Positions 33,957 through 45,482 of a stretch of 64,000 nucleotides of DNA are shown here, one piece after another. The DNA is from Adiantum capillus-veneris. Lineage: Eukaryota > Streptophyta > Polypodiopsida > Polypodiales > Pteridaceae. Location of the stretch: contig CM043963.1 of assembly GCA_014529385.2 (NCBI GenBank), forward strand, positions 6,111,501 through 6,175,500, written 5' to 3'. Below the pieces are notes generated by a model. That model made no database searches, had not been told where the DNA came from, and saw only the letters and a list, made by a program, of their open reading frames with translations. The translations under genes were made by a program, and so were the position numbers. How positions within the stretch are numbered: the first letter of the stretch is position 1; the number at the start of each line of letters is the position of its first letter.

Positions 33957-35046
33957 GGAGGTGGAAAGTCCCAAAGCTAGGGGAATCTTTGACTTAACTT
34001 CCCACTCACCCAAAGGGCACCCCTTTTCCCAAGGGGGCACATTGGACACATGTGAGACTCTCCCTATGCTTAGCCACATGGTGTGATTGAATGCTATTGG
34101 TTGGGCTAACGAGGGGTCCAATGAGCTTCTAGTTCCATCCAACAAATATCTAGATATTTTCAAGCTTTCTCTCTCTAAGGGGTAAGGAGGACACTTATCC
34201 AAAGACAACCGATGTACTTGAATGCATGCTGCATGTGATTGGCTAGGGGGAGAGGGGTCCAACGAGCTTGAAGCATGTGGAAAGGCTAGAAGTCGCCCCA
34301 ACTAAGCATGGGGGGTGCTGGGCGGTATACACCACACACACACACACACACACACTCATTTTGTGGATTATTCTCACTTGGTGAAAGTTGAGGAGCTCCA
34401 CTCCTTCTCCAAGCTTGTGAGAAGTGAGAGTCTACACCAACACTCTTGGCTAGGAATGCAAATCCAACCAACAGCAATGCTTCAATGCTTAAGCTTGCCA
34501 TCTTATCCATCTTCATTACTATGCTATTATGTATGCTAGCAAGAAGAGTGATGATTAGTGAGGAACTATTTGTTTCTCCTATGAAATGTTTCTTTCCTCT
34601 TCCCTATCCTCACTCCTCGCTAGCTCTCTCCACCTTCGAAGGTGTTTTGACGCCTTGGGACTGAGGCTTGGGATAGTTAATGCTTTCTACAAAGTTTATG
34701 TTATGCTTGTGATGAATGCAGCTTTCCATCTTCATTACATCACCTAGGTCACAAGGAACACAAAGATTATATTATACCAAGTCTCTCTTGATGGGAGAAA
34801 CTATAATACAAATGCCTATTGGAGGGGGGACCGGCTCCGTATGAATCTGGTCCTCAACTGTTGTCATGTTCTCTAAACTCTCTCTCTTGCAAATGTATTG
34901 TTCATGCCAAGTTAACTAAGTACCATGTTTATGTTGCTACCATCAATTAAGTTCACCCGCTATGCTCACAAAGTAATCTCACAAAAGTGCTTCACGTAAT
35001 TTTCTAATTTCGCTACTCTCAAAGTTCATAGGCCATTTCCATTACA
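33957..35046 (+). repeat. Family G LTR (copy D), plus strand, 5' truncated and diverged
   Basis: This is the reverse orientation of copies A-C. From the GATTGGCTAGG region at about 34240 onward it aligns well with the complement of copy A, including the CACACA tract at 34333-34353. It ends TTACA at 35046 before a primer site. The upstream part (33957-34230) is more diverged. Confidence 0.8.
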
Positions 35047-35047
35047 T

Positions 35048-35451
35048 TGGTATCATAGCATTTCGTTTCTCTTTTCTTGCTTAAGAAGAGAGGACCTTAA
35101 GTAGCCTATTAATGGTTGATTTTGTTAATTATATAAGGGTAGTGGGACTGGGATCTATTATCGGTTTTGTTGAGCCCACTATGTGGGATATGGTGCACAC
35201 CTCGGGAGATTTGGTCTAAATAATGGAGTCTTTTTTGACTTGCCTACGGCTTTACCATTATTGAGCCATAAGAAGTCCTAAAGGAGCTATCCCTTGAAAA
35301 CTTTGCTATGTTAGACTCACTCCACTACTCTCTATAATTAACCAATTTTAGCTGTGGGTGTAGATACTTAAGTGCCTATTTTCAAAGGCTACGAAGAGTA
35401 GCAACTAAGGTTTTGAATTGCCAAAGCATACACTAAGTAAACACTTATAAC
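35048..35451 (+). other. Family G leader and primer site, plus strand
   Basis: Primer site TGGTATCATAGC at 35048-35059 (one change from the iMet consensus), then a leader homologous to the complement of 28226-28646. No gene in it. Confidence 0.85.
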
Positions 35452-36801
35452 ATGGCTGACAATAACCAAGAGAGTAGAATAAACATTGATAACTTTGATT
35501 TTGCACATGAAGATGCTAATGATGATGCCCCCATGTTTGTTAATTATCTTGTCACTAGGTTGCAACAAGCTATGGGCAACCCCGCTTTGCAAGACGAAGT
35601 TACTCAACAACTTCGTGCTTATGGGATTTCCTTTCCTCTCCAAGAGGAGAGAGAGCTTAGAAGGCCTCTTGAAGAGACCCCCAAAAGAAGACTCTCTCCC
35701 ATACGAGAGGAGGAATCCCAAGATCAAGAAAGTAATGAATCCCTAAATTCCTTCGAAGATGTGGCTCCACAAAGAAGTCCGACTAAATGATCGCCAACTC
35801 CTCCCAAGAGGAAACGGTAACAATTAGTCCTTCTCCTCGTCACTCCAAAAGGGAAGAGAGGAAACAAACAAAGAATAGGGCAAGAAAGAGGTCACCCTCT
35901 TCTCCTTGTTCTTCACCTTCCTCCTCTACCGATATAATCTATAGCTATTCTCCTAGAGAATACAAGAGGAGAGGACATCGTAAATCTTACCCTGCATGGC
36001 GATGGTCACAAAAGCTAAAGAAGTTCAAAGAGGGAGGAAAGAGTATCTCTTTTCTCACCTATGATGGCACCTTTGGTGCTACCAACAAAGTAATGGCCTT
36101 CATCCAACAATTTGATACGGCCTTTGGAGACGAGGGATTCAAGGAGTCCTTCAAGCTACGCCATGTAGCTATGCACTTCCAAAAATCGGCTTGTCAATGG
36201 TGGGCGAGCCCTTCGTGGCAACGGCGAAGCCCCAAAGACATGGAAAACTCTACGAGTTTCCATCATGAAGCAATTCCTTGCAAGTGATGCAAAGGACAAA
36301 GTGCTTACCAAATGGTGAAGTTTAAAGCTTCTCTCTCATGAGTCTATCCACAAATATGTGGACAAGTTTTGGGATTTACATCTCAAGGCTACTATCTTTC
36401 AAAAGATAGACTTTGCCGAGCAAAAGCAACAATTCTATGCAAGATTACCCAAAGAGAAGGCCGAGTATGTCAACTCTCAACGGCCTAGTTCTATCACCAA
36501 AGTAATCCACCACACCATGGTTGCTTCGCGCATCAATTTCCAACAAGGGACTAGACAGAATGTCAAGCCCATGGAAAATAAATACAAAAGTGATGCCAAG
36601 GGGAAAACCAATGCCCAGAATTCTTACCAAGGCTATTCCGACAACAACAACAATCGGTCCAAGGCGAAGGGAGTTTACAAAGGTAAATATAAACTCTCTC
36701 CTAAAGATCTAGAAGCTTTTTGTAAGGACCACAAATGTTTTAAATTGTGGGGAGCAAGGCCATGGTTATCGTCCTTGCCCCAAGAGAAATGCCCGCAATG
36801 A
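35452..36801 (+). pseudogene. Family G gag, plus strand
   Basis: MADNNQES at 35452 opens the same Gag as at 28225. The frame changes at about 35785, again around 36287, and inside the zinc knuckle near 36745, where an extra base turns CFKCGEQGH into CFKLWGAR. A TGA at about 36316 falls in the segment KVLTKW-stop-SLK. The Gag core is recognisable (SFLTYDGTFGATNKV, SACQWW, IDFAEQKQQFYARLP). The part from 35785 on is repeated at 56329 with the same lesions, which therefore predate the duplication. Confidence 0.88.
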
Positions 36802-36817
36802 GACTCCTAGAGCCTCT

Positions 36818-37176
36818 ATGTTTGAAGCTCCAATACAGGATACTCAGTGCCAAGGATTTCTCCTTTCCTATGCTTGGGGAAAGATGGAAGAGCATGATGC
36901 CTTTATTTTTTTTGCCCCTAGTTCGGCTCACAACTTCATATCGACGGAGTTGACTACGAAGCTAGGCATACAAGCCCACGAGATGGGAAATGCATTGAAA
37001 GCTAATGGAGCTATCAAGGGACAAGACGTCTTAGTTACTTCCTTAATTGGAAAATTAAGGCTTCATGTCCAAAGCTATGTGGACAAAAAGGATTTCTTCA
37101 CCTCCCCTCTCAAACATGAGAATGTTATTGTTGGGGCACCATGATTTAATCGCATGGCTTCCAACATGAAGCTCCC
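36818..37176 (+). pseudogene. Family G protease fragment, cut by copia M
   Basis: The frame encodes FIFFAPSSAHNFIST, LGIQAHEMG and ENVIVGAP, homologous to the protease of the chromodomain copy. The catalytic Asp is replaced (FAPS). A stop follows at 37142. Similarity ends at NMKLPE (37176), where the copia LTR starts. Confidence 0.8.
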
Positions 37177-37209
37177 TGAAAGTGAAGTCGCGGAGCGGAG
37201 CATGGATCG

Positions 37210-37254
<45 letters not shown>

Positions 37255-37423
37255 TACACAGAGAGCTTACACAATATGCAGAGAATCATTTGAAGGGTTA
37301 TCTCCCAAAATCTTATTATCCACAAAACTATAAGTGACTATATACAAAGAGTTAGAGGAAAGTGAGTTAGGCGGGCGGTCGGCCATATCCGTATAAGAGG
37401 CCACTTGGGCTTTAATCCCAACA
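37177..37423 (-). repeat. 3' LTR of copia M
   Basis: On the minus strand it begins TGTTGGGATTAAAGCCC at 37423 and ends CTTTCA at 37177 (247 bp). It contains a 20-unit CA microsatellite. The LTR of copia P starts similarly (TGTTGGGGTATAAAGCCC) but has diverged. Confidence 0.8.
37213..37252. repeat. (CA)20 microsatellite in copia M LTR
   Basis: Forty bases of pure CA. The duplicated copy at 57759-57786 has 14 units, so the tract changed length after the duplication. Confidence 0.95.
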
Positions 37424-37776
37424 ACCTCCCACTTAAAGTCCAATGTGGCACTTTAAGTAACTGTAAATCCATGCACATAAATGTACAAAGATTTACATGG
37501 CTGCTATCTATCCAATGCCCAATAGCTCACGACAATGCACAAAGCCCTCTCCTGGAAGTCCCTTTGTGAGTAGATTAGCAGGATTGTCCTTGGTGTGGAT
37601 CTTCAAAAGTTGTATCTGCTTGTCTTCAAGTACTTCCCTAATGAAGTGATATTTCACATCAATATGCTTAGTCTTCCAATGGAACACTGGATTCTTTGTC
37701 AATTGTATAGAACTTTGACAATCACAGTATAACTCTGGCAGATCTACCTTGATTCCCAAGTCTGCTACCAATCTAC

Positions 37777-40377
37777 TGATAGCCGTTTTTCGGCTCTCCG
37801 TAATTGCCATAGTGAGTTAACCCACCCTACCAAAATCGTCCAAACACTGTGGCTATCCCTGCCATTTCACTCTATATAGGTGTGTGTGAGTTAGGGGACT
37901 TTTCGCATATCTTCTTAAAAACCCTCAATTTGCTAGTCACGGGGCTAGTTGAGCCAAAAAAATAAAAATAAATAAATAATTATAAGTATATTATGGCCCA
38001 TTTGTGTGTAAATATTTCATTGTATATAGGGCCTAAATAAAAGGATTTTTCATAATTATTTTTCTATTTTTTTAAATGTTTCTACCTATGGTGTGTTATT
38101 TATGCTATGTACATTCACTCACCATTACCATATTTTTTCTTACCATTTTGCATACTCTTTATTCCATAAAAAAATAATTTCATGCAAGCTTCTCTTATTT
38201 TTGGTGTAACTCCATCCCAACAAAAATCCAAAAAAACTAGTTCTATTTATGTGTATATTTTTTCACTAGTGTGATTTTTTTCCTTCCTACCTCTATTCTC
38301 TATTACTCTCATAAATTAGACCACAAAAAATATTCATTTTTTTATGGTAGACTTATAATGAGAGAGATTTATTTTGACCCCTTTATATTTTTTCCACCTA
38401 TATTATTTATATTTGACATGTACATATTTTTTTAGACCCCTCAATATTTGATTTTCTTAGTTGTACTATTCATTTATATCATGATCTCAACAATATCTTC
38501 AATTATAGACCTACCAAATAAGGTCAAGGGTATGTGGAATGCATGCATGCACCATGGGGAGCTCACTCTTGGAGGTATTCAAAAAAATCATCCAAAGAAG
38601 GACCTCACAAGGACCTTGTGCAGTGGAAAAAACAGTCGGTTTTGCTGAATTTTAATAGATCACATGCTCCCCGAATTTGAAAAGGTGATACAAACAAAAG
38701 TTGTAGCTCGTGATCTGAACTTTCACCTCAAATTTTTTTATTTTTTTTTGAGCTACGAGATATGAGTTATGATTTTATTGGTGGACCCCAGTTTGCCCAT
38801 GCTATGCAGCCACACTCCCTCTTCCACTTTATCATTTTCCTCTTTCACACACACTCCTCCCTCTCCTTCCCACTCCCAAACCTACAACTCCCATGTCCTA
38901 ACCTCTTCACCATTGCCACATCTCTCACACGTCCATAGCCTTCATCCTCCATTTCTACACCCTATGTGTCCCCCTTTCTCTCTACATATATGTCCATATT
39001 ACCATACTCTCTTCAACTTTGTAAAGAACTTCAAAAAAATAAGCAAAAATCCAAAGATAACCTCTGCAAATGAAGGCTTTTATCATGAATTTTTCAAGGT
39101 TTGAAGATAACATAGCTTCATCGACACACGTTACTTCGCCACGCTAACCGCTTCTTCTTTCGGTGTTGTAAAGAGGTGAATGTCAACTCCTCCAAAGCTT
39201 CAACCTCTCTTTACAAGCTCATCCCTTCTTTTACTTTTCTCATCATATATCTCACCATTTGGGGAATGATTTTGTAAATATGTTTTAGTGATAATTAGTA
39301 ACTACTAACCACTAACCTTATTGTAAAATTCACCGTCTACTAGAGTAGGCACTCCCAAATTCTTCACTCAATCCCTCTCTCCTTTCATCCTCAATAATTC
39401 TCTTCCCTTGATCCCACATCCATGTGACTCAAAGGACAAGAGAGACCCACACTCATTTAAAAAAATAAAATATGCACAATCTTTTATTTCTTCAAATAAA
39501 CTTGATTAGGCCTAATCCTAATCGGGGCTTCTAAAACCTATAAATAGAGCCCTTCTCTCCCTTGTAAATCATCACATGATCACACTACACCAAACCATTC
39601 TCAACACATAACACACCACTCTTCAAGCCTAGTTGTGTAGAGTGTGTTCATCGTGAGTGCTTTATTCCATCATTACACATAGGTGCATGGAGAAGCTTGA
39701 AGTTAGTTATGCCATCTAGAGGAGTGGAGTGTATGTCATACTCTTCACCACACTTGTAGCCAACTCTTGTGCATAAATAAGATTTATAGTTTTGGGTGCA
39801 ATTGTATGCTGCAACTATGACTCTTCTCTCTAAATTTACTTGATAAGTTGGCTCATCAGGTGGTTGAAGGTATATTGTCCTTGAAGTTTGTTGTGTCATT
39901 TCATGCTTGGTGGTTTGAGGGCTTGTTGAATTGTTTGCCTAAAAGGTCAATTGTAAGAGGGTGCTCGGTGAGAGGGCTCCCGTGACCCTAAGACAATTTG
40001 TGTATTGGCAACAAGGTCAAGTTTTGTGTTGTCTCTCTATTTCTCATCAAGCTTTGTGTGCATCTAGTCTTTAAGGCTAAGAATGAGTTGCTCAAGTTGA
40101 TTTGTGCGCTTTACCTCTCTCTGGCATGGTCAATGTTTGTGTTTGGTGTGTGTGGCTATCTTTCATTCCCCTCTCATTGTGCGTTTGAGTACAAGGAGAT
40201 ATCACGTGCGTCCTAGTTCGCATCTACAACTAGGTGGTGCCCCTTTTCTTGTTTGGTTTCTGGCTGTGGGTTGTTGTTGTCTCTGATTGTGCTTGCCCCA
40301 GCCCCAATTGAGGAGCATGGGAGCCTCGAAGGGTGTTTAGAGGCCGCTCTTCTTGTTGCCCGCCCCGGACCGCCTCA
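37777..40377 (+). repeat. Solo LTR of family H (Tat-like gypsy) inside copia M
   Basis: The 2,601-bp LTR starts TGATAGCC and ends CGCCTCA, flanked by CTAC at 37773-37776 and 40378-40381. Joining the flanks gives the continuous copia RNase H codons. The ends match those of the full element: start at 55798 and end at 49878. With no internal sequence it is a solo LTR, the product of LTR-LTR recombination. An 83-codon antisense frame (39648-39899) is present but unsupported as a gene. Confidence 0.9.
39539..39546 (+). promoter_or_regulatory. TATA box of family H LTR
   Basis: TATAAATA in the context CCTATAAATAGAGCCC, followed by a pyrimidine-rich leader, is a strong plant core promoter. The same sequence is at 60082-60089. 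Confidence 0.7.
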
Positions 40378-40393
40378 CTACCAAGCCAAATAG

Positions 40394-40589
40394 CTTCTTT
40401 GCATGCCTCATTTGCTGCAACATGCTCAGCTTCTGTAGTAGACTGTGTAACACAATCTTGTAATCGAGATCGCCATGATATGCCTCATTTGCTTCTTTGC
40501 ATGCCTCATTTGCTGCAACATGCTCAGCTTTTGTAGTAGACTGTGTAACACAATCTTGTAATCGAGATCGCCATGATATGGCACCTCCA
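40394..40589. repeat. 98-bp tandem duplication in copia M RNase H
   Basis: The stretch starting CTTCTTTGCATGCC at 40394 recurs at 40492 with about one change. Because 98 is not a multiple of three, the duplication shifts the frame in the RNase H domain. Confidence 0.85.
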
Positions 40590-43500
40590 GCCAATGTAAA
40601 GACATAGCTTGATGTAGATCTCCTCTTATCCCAGTCTCGTGCATAATCTGAGTGTATCCTCTGACACTCAAATCCTGACTACCATAGCATATGCGCATAA
40701 TCTTTGTATGTTTTAAGTATCTCATGATACCGTTCACTGCCTCCCAATGTTTCTTGCCGGGATATTATATATCTGCTAACCACTCCCACTGCAAATGCAA
40801 TATCTGGACGTGTAGCAATCATTGCATACATCAAACTACCCACTACAGACGCATACGAAATCTTATCCATTTCAGCCTTTCTTCCTCAGACAAAGGACAA
40901 TCTTGTTTGCTAAGTTTCACATATGGTGGCAATGGAACACTCAATGCCTTTCCCTTCTCCATATTGAAACGTTGCAAAACCTTGTCAATATACTCTGTTT
41001 GAGATAACCAAATCAACTTCTTTGATCTGTCTCTCTCAATGCGCATACCAAGTATATGACTTGCCTCACCCATGTCTTTCATGTCAAACGATCTTGCCAT
41101 CTTTGACTTCAAAGCTGAAATTTCTTCCAAGTGTTTGCCAGCAATCAACATGTCATCCACATACAAAATAAGGATCAGCCAACTGCCATCCTTAGCCTTC
41201 TTTGTATATAGATAGTGATCGAACTAACTACATTTGTAGCCTTGAGAAATCATAAACTGGTGGAACTTATGGTACCATACCCTCGGTGATTGTTTTAAGC
41301 CATAAAGACTTTTTAACAATTGGCATACCAAATCTTCCTTGCCTTTCTCAACAAACCCTTCTGGCTGCTGCATGTAAATTTCCACATCTAAATCACCATG
41401 CAAGAATGTTGTCTTGACATCCATTTGGTGCAACACCAAATCCAATATGGAAACCAATGCAAAAAATCATCTCAATGTAGTCATCTTGACCACTGGAGAT
41501 AAGACTTCATCAAAGTCAATGCCTTGTTCTTGCTTAAAGCCCTTGGCAACAAGCCTTGCTTTGTACTTTGGTTGACTATCATGAGCGGTGATCTTATACC
41601 TGTAAACCCATTTACAAGGTAGAGCCTTTTTGCCCTGTGGTAATTTAACTAGCTTCCATGTCTGGCTTTTATGCAGAGTTGTCATCTCTGACTGCATAGC
41701 CAACTGCCATTTTTCGAGTCAACCACTTGTAATGCTTCCTTGTAACAAGATGGTTCTCCGCAATCTGTGAGCATGACATAATTTAGAGATGGCACATAAC
41801 GATCAGGTGGTTTGGAGACACGCTCAGAACGTCTCACCACAACCGATTCTGCCTCTCTAGCCACTATAAGCTGTTCCTGAGCCCGACTATGCTGTCTTGA
41901 TGTGCTAGCACTAGGTCCATCTTCCCTGAAGACAACTCTTCTAATCTCCTCTGTCTTCTCTGGCTTAGCGTGAAACTTGGCTTCATTGAAATGCACATCA
42001 TTGCTACGAATAAGTTTTCTGGACTCAGGATCCCAAAGCCAGTAACCCCTCTCACCCAATTCTCCGTAGCCAAGAAATATACACTTCTTGCTCTTTGGTT
42101 CTAACTTATTCATAAACTCCTTAGGAATATGGCTATAAGCTTCACAACCAAAGACTCTGAGATGCTTATACGAAGGTGCCTTGCCTGTCCATAGTATCTC
42201 GGCCACTGCACTCTTATCCAGAACCCTACTAGGAGACCTGTTGATCAAATGGACTGCTATAGCCACTGCTTCCGCCCAAAATCCATCACGCAACTCACCA
42301 TTTGACAACATGCTTCTGACCTTCTCTTGTATGGTCCTATTCATACGTTCTGCAACTCCATTTTGTGAAGGATTGTATGGTGCAGTAAGTTCCCGCTTTA
42401 TCCCTTTGCTTCACAAAAGTCTTGAAAAGCTTTGGAAACGTACTCTCCACCATTGTCAGTTCTCAAGCACTTCAGCTTCTGACCACTCTGATTCTCCACA
42501 AGCTGCAAGAATGTCTTAAAGACCTTGAGCACCTCATCCTTGTGCTTCAAGAAGTAAACCCATACTTTGCGAGAATAGTCATCTATGAATGTACAAAAGT
42601 ATGTTGCTCCCCCTAGTGACAAACTAGGCATTGGTCCGCATAGATCATTGTGCACAAGAGCTAACCGTTCGTCCCTACGATTCCTCTTTGATCTGTGCGG
42701 TTCCTGTGTTTGCTTACCATAAACACAATGCTCACAAAACTCGAAATCTTGAAATGAAAAGCCAGGCCAATAACCATAATGAGAAAGTATTTCCATTCCT
42801 CTTTTTGACATATGTCCCAGCCTACGATGCCACAGTGACACACTTGGTTGCTCAATCACATTAATTACATGGTTTTTAACCTCTGAAACATGTAAAGTGT
42901 ACAGAGTTCCTGACTTGCTGCCATGTGCTACAGTCATCGAACCTTTGGAGATCTTCCAAGCGTTGTTCCCAAAAACTGTCACATAACCCGCATCATCCAA
43001 CTTCCCTGTACTGATCAAGCTCCTTCGAATTGCTGGAACATGTCTGACATTCTTGAGCCATAAAGAAGAGCCATTCTGAAACTTCAACTGCACATCTCCC
43101 ACTCCAAGTATGTCACAAACCTGCTCATTGCCAAGTCTGACATAATCTTTAGTAGTCACATATGATGTAAGCCACTCTTTGTGCGGAGAAACATGTAAAG
43201 ATGCCCCTAAGTCGATAATCCAATCACTCATAGCATGTCCATCCTCTGCAGTCAAGAAAATAGAATCAAGATTTCTTGTGAGGAAGATGTCACCAGCTGC
43301 TATACCAAAATCACATTTTGAACCAGATCCTGTGACATTCACCTCTTCAATCTTCACTGAACTCTTCTTTTCATCTTGCTCAGAACTCTTTGTTTTGCCT
43401 TTTTCTTGTTTCCACTTCGTATAGTCTCTCTTTATGTGACCCTTCTTGCCACAATGGTAGCATTCTATGTCATCCTTTGACTTCGAGTCACGAGACTTAC

Positions 43501-44174
43501 TTCGGTTTTGTGCCTTCTTACCCTTCTTCTCTTTAAATTGTTGTCTCCCTCGAACAACCAAAGCACTATTGCCTTTGCCTTTGTCAATGTTCTTCCTATT
43601 CACTTCCTCTGTGAGCAAGCTGCCTTCTACATTGGCACTTGTAAGACCTTCTGGCGCGACAGAATTACTTAGCGTTGTACGAAAAGTATCCCAACTGTCT
43701 GGTAAAGTGATCAAGAGAAACATAGCCTTCACTGAATTTGGAAAGACTATCTCCTGTGCTGTTAATAACTGGCTGAAAATTGTGTGAAATTCATTGAGAT
43801 GATTTGACATGGCTGTCCCTTCCTTCATCTTCAAATCCACCAATTTCTTGAGCCAGTAAATCTGAGAAGCAGCACTTTGTTTCTCGTACATACCACATAG
43901 CTTTTGCGATATGCCATACGCTGTAGTCTCTTCTGCTACGTTGAAGTAAACATTTTTTGCCAGTGTCAGCATGATTGTGGAACAAGCTAACTCGTCAAGC
44001 TCTTCCCACTCATCTTCAGCCATACCTTCAGCAGAGTCTCTCCCCTTTGAGCTTCAGTGGCTTCCCTTGTTTTTTCTGCACCAAAACTTGCCAAACCTGC
44101 TTCTTCCAGAATGGAATGTTTGTGCCATCCAGATTCTTTATGTTGTAAAGAGTCTCACTTTGAGACGATGCCAT

Positions 44175-45482
44175 ATCTGCCAAACTGTTTACTCCTGGGA
44201 AAAATCCGGCAGAGTTTCCCCTGTAAACTGGCCTCTGTACACAATAAAGAAGCTGTAAACAACAAGCTGAACACCTCTCCTCAAGAACTGTCAGTATTTT
44301 GAAAACTTTTGACAGAGTCTCCCCTGTAAACTAAGCTCTGGGAACCAAAAGATAGCTCAAAAAACAATCATAAATAGCTTACCATTGACAAATATGAAAA
44401 TATTTGTAATATGCTATCCTGTAAGCATGCACTGTCTCCTGTCTGGGCGATGCCAGAACTTGTATCTGTCTCAAGACTGAACCCTGAACAATGCCTCAAC
44501 GGCCTGACGCATAAGATATAATCCAGTGTCTACACAAAGTCATCTCGGTCACTGTTCGGCTTCGACAAAGTTCTGCGCAGGCCATTTTCGACTACGTGGT
44601 CTCAGCGGGTGCAGATCCGACTCTGCAAATTTGGGATTTTCGGCCTACGACTGCAAGTGCTGAGGATATCGACACTCCCAGAGTGTTGATTTGTGGCTGT
44701 CTACACATCGAAGGATGGCTCACAGTTCTTGGAGGCGTGTCACATACGACACGAGCACATCTACACACAGACTGTAGGCGACATCCACTAGTTCATCAGG
44801 TAGCTTGTGTTTGCTGCTTGATATTCCAGATTTCATCCTGACATTGCAGGTACTTCCACATGGGATGTATTGTCAGAGATGATGTATGTCTATTGAGGGT
44901 TTGCTGGCTGTGAGTCGCACAGCAAACAACCGCCGCAGCGGTTACAGCATACAATGGGAAATTTGTGGATGTATGACTTTGTGGGAAGTCTATGTACTGT
45001 CAGATTTACTGCAGCCTTTGTTGAGGGTCGAGTGAGGTTTTATTGAGCTGGGGGATTCTCGAATGTTGAGATCCTTTCAGTGATACAGGTCTTGGAGAGA
45101 TCCCTCGAGCACCCTTAGATAGGTAGCTAGGATGTATTGACTGTGAGTTAGACAGTTGGGATTGCATCTTTGCTTTACTGCCGTTGAGGCATTGTCGCAG
45201 TCTATGCTTACAAGACAGTGACAGGAGAGTCAGAGACAGTACAGGTGCAGGACAGGTTTACCCACATCTTACAGTGTTAGAGAGACAGTGGTTTTTTGAG
45301 CTGTTTTTTGGTCTGTTTTTAGTACACCAAAGCCATTTTACAAAGGAGACTCTGCCAAAATTTCTGCAGAATCTGAAGCTTTCTTGGTTCATTTGACAGG
45401 TTGATATTGGTTCAGAGGTCAGTTTACAGGGGAAACTCTGCCGAATTTTTCCCAGGAAAGTAAACTACTGTGAAGCGTAGCT
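44175..45482. other. Facing leaders of copia M and P, no LTR between them
   Basis: 44175-44577 read on the minus strand and 44580-45482 read on the plus strand are homologous leaders (shared GCCGTTGAGGCATTGT, TTTTTTGAGCT, CAGTTTACAGGGGA). Neither 5' LTR is present. I see no gene here. Confidence 0.75.

Larger units (their letters stand above)
37508..44174 (-). pseudogene. Copia M gag-pol, split by a solo LTR
   Basis: Start ATG at 44174 on the minus strand. A frameshift near 44040 leads into a 541-codon open segment (44023-42398) with Gag, a zinc knuckle in which the final Cys is Tyr (CYHCGKKGHIKRDY), a protease whose DSG has become DLG, and the integrase up to LRTDNGGEY. The frame breaks at about 42398 and resumes with MNRTIQEKVRS. 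RT is in pieces (41703-40843). RNase H is interrupted by a 98-bp duplication near 40394 and by the LTR at 37777, and its end lies at 37508-37776. The lesions exclude activity. Confidence 0.88.
37177..44577 (-). mobile_element. Ty1/copia element M, minus strand, lacking its 5' LTR
   Basis: 3' LTR 37177-37423, polypurine tract (AAGTGGGAGGT on the minus strand, 37424-37434), pol and gag, then a leader to about 44577, where it meets the leader of copia P. It is inserted in family G protease and is itself interrupted by a solo LTR at 37777-40377. It is the same family as P. Confidence 0.88.

Noticed and set aside
34333-34353. CA microsatellite as a distinct regulatory feature
   Set aside because: It is an expanded form of the CACACA stretch found in all family G LTR copies.
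39648-39899. 83-codon cysteine-containing ORF antisense in the family H LTR, also at 60191-60442
   Set aside because: The two copies are recent duplicates, so their agreement is not evidence of selection. It has no recognisable domain and lies within an LTR.
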